Source of the DNA: Candidatus Latescibacterota bacterium
GTDB taxonomy: Bacteria; Latescibacterota; UBA2968; UBA8231
Length of the DNA: 6,338 bases
Direction of reading: 5' to 3'
Assembly (NCBI GenBank): GCA_022827165.1
Contig: JAJDTN010000016.1
Coordinates: forward strand, 1 to 6,338
How positions within the stretch are numbered: position 1 is the first letter of the stretch; each line of letters opens with the position of its first letter. Position numbers and translations under genes: made by a program. This document shows positions 4,417 through 6,338 of the stretch, one piece after another. The notes beneath the pieces are model-generated. The model searched no databases. It saw only the letters and a program-made list of their open reading frames with translations, and was not told the origin of the DNA.

Positions 4417-6338
4417 ATGCGCGCCGTCCTTCTCCTCGCCGCCGGCGCCCTGTGGCTCCACCCATCGGGTCTCGCCGCGCAGCCTCTGCAGGTCCAGCCC
4501 GACAGCCTCGACTTCGGGGTCCTCAAGGCCGGCCGCACCGGCCGCCTCGAGGTCTCGGTGCGCAACACCGGCCCCGACGACCTGGAGATCGATCTGCAGA
4601 TCGAGGGCGAGGGATTCTCCGTCGCCGCCGATACCCTCCGCCTGCCGTCCGCCGCCACCCGCCGCCTGGCCGTCGAGTTCAGCGCCGCTGACACCGGAGC
4701 CTACGCCGGCGAGCTCTCCCTGCGGACCGGGGAGCTCTTCGGCTCGGAGCAGGCCCGCGTGGGGCTCGCCGCCTCCGTCGGGGGGCCGCGGCTGCGCCTG
4801 CGTCCCGGCCCCGAGGCCGGGATCGACGCCGGCCAGGCCCCGGTGGGGCGGGTCGTGCGCCGCTCCCTGGAACTGGAGAACGCCGGCGGGGTGGAGCTGG
4901 TCATCGACAGCCTCTCCATCGAGCCCGCCTCCGGGCCGTTCTCGCTCTCGGGCGCTCCGGAGCGGCGGCTGGCGCCGGGTGCGCGCACGGAGGCCGGCGT
5001 GCTCTTCAAGCCGGACGGCGACGGGACCTTCCGGGGCCGGCTGCACGTGCACTCCCCGGACCTGCCCGCCGCGGCCGTGCCCCTCGCCGGCGAGGGACTG
5101 GCCCCGCGGCTGGCCGTCTCCCCCCTGCCCGAGGTGGGGATCGACTTCGAGACCGTCGAGATGGGCGCGGCCTCCCGCCGCCGCCTCACCCTCATCAACC
5201 AGGGACGGGGCGATCTCGACCTGTCCCTGCAACTGGCCGACGAGGCCTTCGAGGTGGGCGGCGATTCGCCCCTCCGGCTGGGGCCGGGGGCCCGGCGCGA
5301 CGTCGCCGTCCGCTTCCGGCCGCGCTACGAGGGGCCGGACAGCACCGCTCTCCTGCTGACCAGCAACGATCCGCGGCGCCGCCGTCTCGAGGTCCCCCTC
5401 ACCGGCAGGGGGCAGGTCGGCCCGCCGCACGTGGAGCTCCTCGACCGCTCGCCCATCGACTTCGGCAGCGTGCCCCTGGGCAAGCCGGCGCGGTTGCCGC
5501 TGCTCCTGTGGAACCGGGGCGGCACCCCCTTCCTTGTCCGCCTCGAGCTGGAGGAGGGCAGCGGCCCCGAGTTCGCCCTGGAGACCGGCACCCTCCTGCT
5601 CAACCCGGGGGAGAGCGGCCGCGTGGAGCTGGCCTTCCGCCCCCGGGAGGTCGGCCTCCGCGAGGGCGTTCTGTCGGTCCACACCGAGGCGGGCCGGCGC
5701 CGGATGGTGCTGCAGGGGACGGGCCGCTTCCTGCAGCTCAAGCCGACGGCCTTCGACTTCGGCCGGGTGCCCGTGGGCGAATCGGGCAGCGGCATCATCG
5801 AGCTGACCAACAGCGGCAACGCCGACTTCTCCATCAGCCGCATCCACTCCACCGGCGACGACTTCACCATCTTCACGCAGGTCTCCCCCGACGGGGGGGA
5901 GCACCAGCTGCCCGCCAACGGCCTGGGCACCCTGCCGGTGCGCGTCACCTTCGCGCCCTCGGCGCGCGGACCGGTGAGCGGCACCCTGCGCCTCGAGGGC
6001 TTCTGGGAGGGCGGCGGCGCCAGCCTCGAGGTGCTCCTCAACGGCACCGGTGTGGCCGCCGAGATCGAGCTGCATCCCTCCGGGGTGCTCGACTTCGGAC
6101 ACGTCGTCATCGGCGAGAGCGACCAGCGGGCGCTGGTGGCGACCAACTCCGGCGACACGGCCCTGGAGGTGGAGGCCAGCGCCCTCACCGGCGAGGCCCG
6201 CGTGGAGCCCGCGGCCTTCTCCCTCGACCCCGGGGAGTCGACGACCCTGAACATCCACTTCTCCCCGGAGGCCCTGGGGGAGCGGTTCGGCCAGATCCTG
6301 CTGATCAGCAACGACGTGCGCGACAAGGCGCAGCCCAT
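4417..6338 (+). CDS. Secreted protein with tandem ASH/HYDIN-like (choice-of-anchor D) Ig-fold repeats, 3' partial
   Basis: The frame is open from ATG 4417 to the last base (640 codons plus two bases) with no stop, so the C-terminus is missing. Residues 1-21 form a Sec signal peptide: Arg2, a hydrophobic core (AVLLLAAGALWL) and a GLAA cleavage region before Gln22. The mature part is a chain of six domains of roughly 100 residues: about 23-120, 125-228, 231-331, 338-436, 438-545 and 549-640+. Each opens with a variant of (I/L/F)-D-F-G-x-V-x-x-G followed by a strand containing N-x-G, and most end near L-x-G-x-G. This is the pattern of bacterial ASH/HYDIN/'choice-of-anchor D' immunoglobulin-like domains, which act as extended surface or extracellular modules. 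No enzyme domain or cell-wall anchor is visible; a C-terminal sorting domain could lie beyond the edge. Shine-Dalgarno support for this ATG is poor, but it alone gives a clean signal peptide. A separate promoter suggests independence from the upstream operon. The partner and function are unknown. Confidence 0.9.
   Translation, partial: MRAVLLLAAGALWLHPSGLAAQPLQVQPDSLDFGVLKAGRTGRLEVSVRNTGPDDLEIDLQIEGEGFSVAADTLRLPSAATRRLAVEFSAADTGAYAGELSLRTGELFGSEQARVGLAASVGGPRLRLRPGPEAGIDAGQAPVGRVVRRSLELENAGGVELVIDSLSIEPASGPFSLSGAPERRLAPGARTEAGVLFKPDGDGTFRGRLHVHSPDLPAAAVPLAGEGLAPRLAVSPLPEVGIDFETVEMGAASRRRLTLINQGRGDLDLSLQLADEAFEVGGDSPLRLGPGARRDVAVRFRPRYEGPDSTALLLTSNDPRRRRLEVPLTGRGQVGPPHVELLDRSPIDFGSVPLGKPARLPLLLWNRGGTPFLVRLELEEGSGPEFALETGTLLLNPGESGRVELAFRPREVGLREGVLSVHTEAGRRRMVLQGTGRFLQLKPTAFDFGRVPVGESGSGIIELTNSGNADFSISRIHSTGDDFTIFTQVSPDGGEHQLPANGLGTLPVRVTFAPSARGPVSGTLRLEGFWEGGGASLEVLLNGTGVAAEIELHPSGVLDFGHVVIGESDQRALVATNSGDTALEVEASALTGEARVEPAAFSLDPGESTTLNIHFSPEALGERFGQILLISNDVRDKAQP
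4483..6338 (+). repeat. Six tandem ASH-domain repeats (protein-level)
   Basis: The repeat-opening motif occurs at residues 31 (LDFGVLKAG), 136 (IDAGQAPVG), 242 (IDFETVEMG), 347 (IDFGSVPLG), 446 (FDFGRVPVG) and 558 (LDFGHVVIG) of the secreted protein, at DNA positions 4507, 4822, 5140, 5455, 5752 and 6088. Spacings are 105, 106, 105, 99 and 112 residues. The copies are well diverged in DNA, so this is an old domain array and not a recent DNA duplication. The sixth copy is cut by the window edge. Confidence 0.85.

Noticed and set aside
4356..4691. A small + strand frame starting at an ATG in the leader.
   Set aside because: Past 4417 it is a frame-shifted reading of the signal-peptide gene and turns Arg/Pro-rich. 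There is no supporting ribosome binding site, and its ATG lies in the loop and stem of the inverted repeat.
4159..6258. A roughly 700-codon open frame on the - strand.
   Set aside because: It is low in complexity (Gly, Ala, Arg, Glu, Gln, Val), shows no recognisable motif or signal peptide, overlaps the aminotransferase end and lies antisense to the + strand ASH-repeat gene. It is a product of GC-rich codon thirds.

Overview
The window is a strongly GC-rich bacterial segment. All five supported genes lie on the + strand, and codon third positions are almost all G or C. No RNA gene, mobile element, CRISPR array or phage gene was seen. Taxonomy cannot be fixed from this stretch. High GC, a TTGAC-17-TAnnnT type promoter and a secreted multi-ASH-domain protein would suit several environmental phyla (FCB-group candidate phyla, deltaproteobacterial lineages), but that is only a guess.

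Region 1 (1-4246) is a tight metabolic operon. It runs: the C-terminal part of a molybdenum hydroxylase large subunit (xanthine dehydrogenase/aldehyde oxidase family, cut by the left edge); an inositol-monophosphatase-family phosphatase; a dihydrodipicolinate synthase/N-acetylneuraminate lyase (DHDPS/NAL) family Schiff-base enzyme; and a class I PLP-dependent aminotransferase. The last three are translationally coupled, with a 4-base ATGA overlap at 2152-2155 and an 8-base overlap at 3059-3066. This implies one pathway or one regulated unit. The Mo enzyme would hydroxylate a substrate, the DHDPS-like enzyme would dehydrate, deaminate or cleave a 2-keto acid, and the aminotransferase would interconvert amino and keto acids. 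The actual substrate cannot be read from the sequence. Two of the enzymes lack residues diagnostic of the textbook members: the Mo enzyme is not a xanthine dehydrogenase by its pocket residues, and the DHDPS-like protein keeps the Schiff-base lysine but lacks the Thr/Tyr/Tyr relay of true DapA.

Region 2 (4247-4416) is a 170-base, visibly AT-richer intergenic leader. It holds a good sigma70-type promoter candidate (4261-4289), a bulged 10-bp inverted repeat (4335-4367) and a pyrimidine-rich tract directly before the next start codon.

Region 3 (4417 to the right edge) is a new transcription unit: a secreted protein of at least 640 residues, with a signal peptide and six tandem ASH/HYDIN-like ('choice-of-anchor D') immunoglobulin-fold repeats of about 100 residues. 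It runs off the window without a stop. A long open frame on the opposite strand over the same DNA is a GC-composition shadow and should not be annotated.
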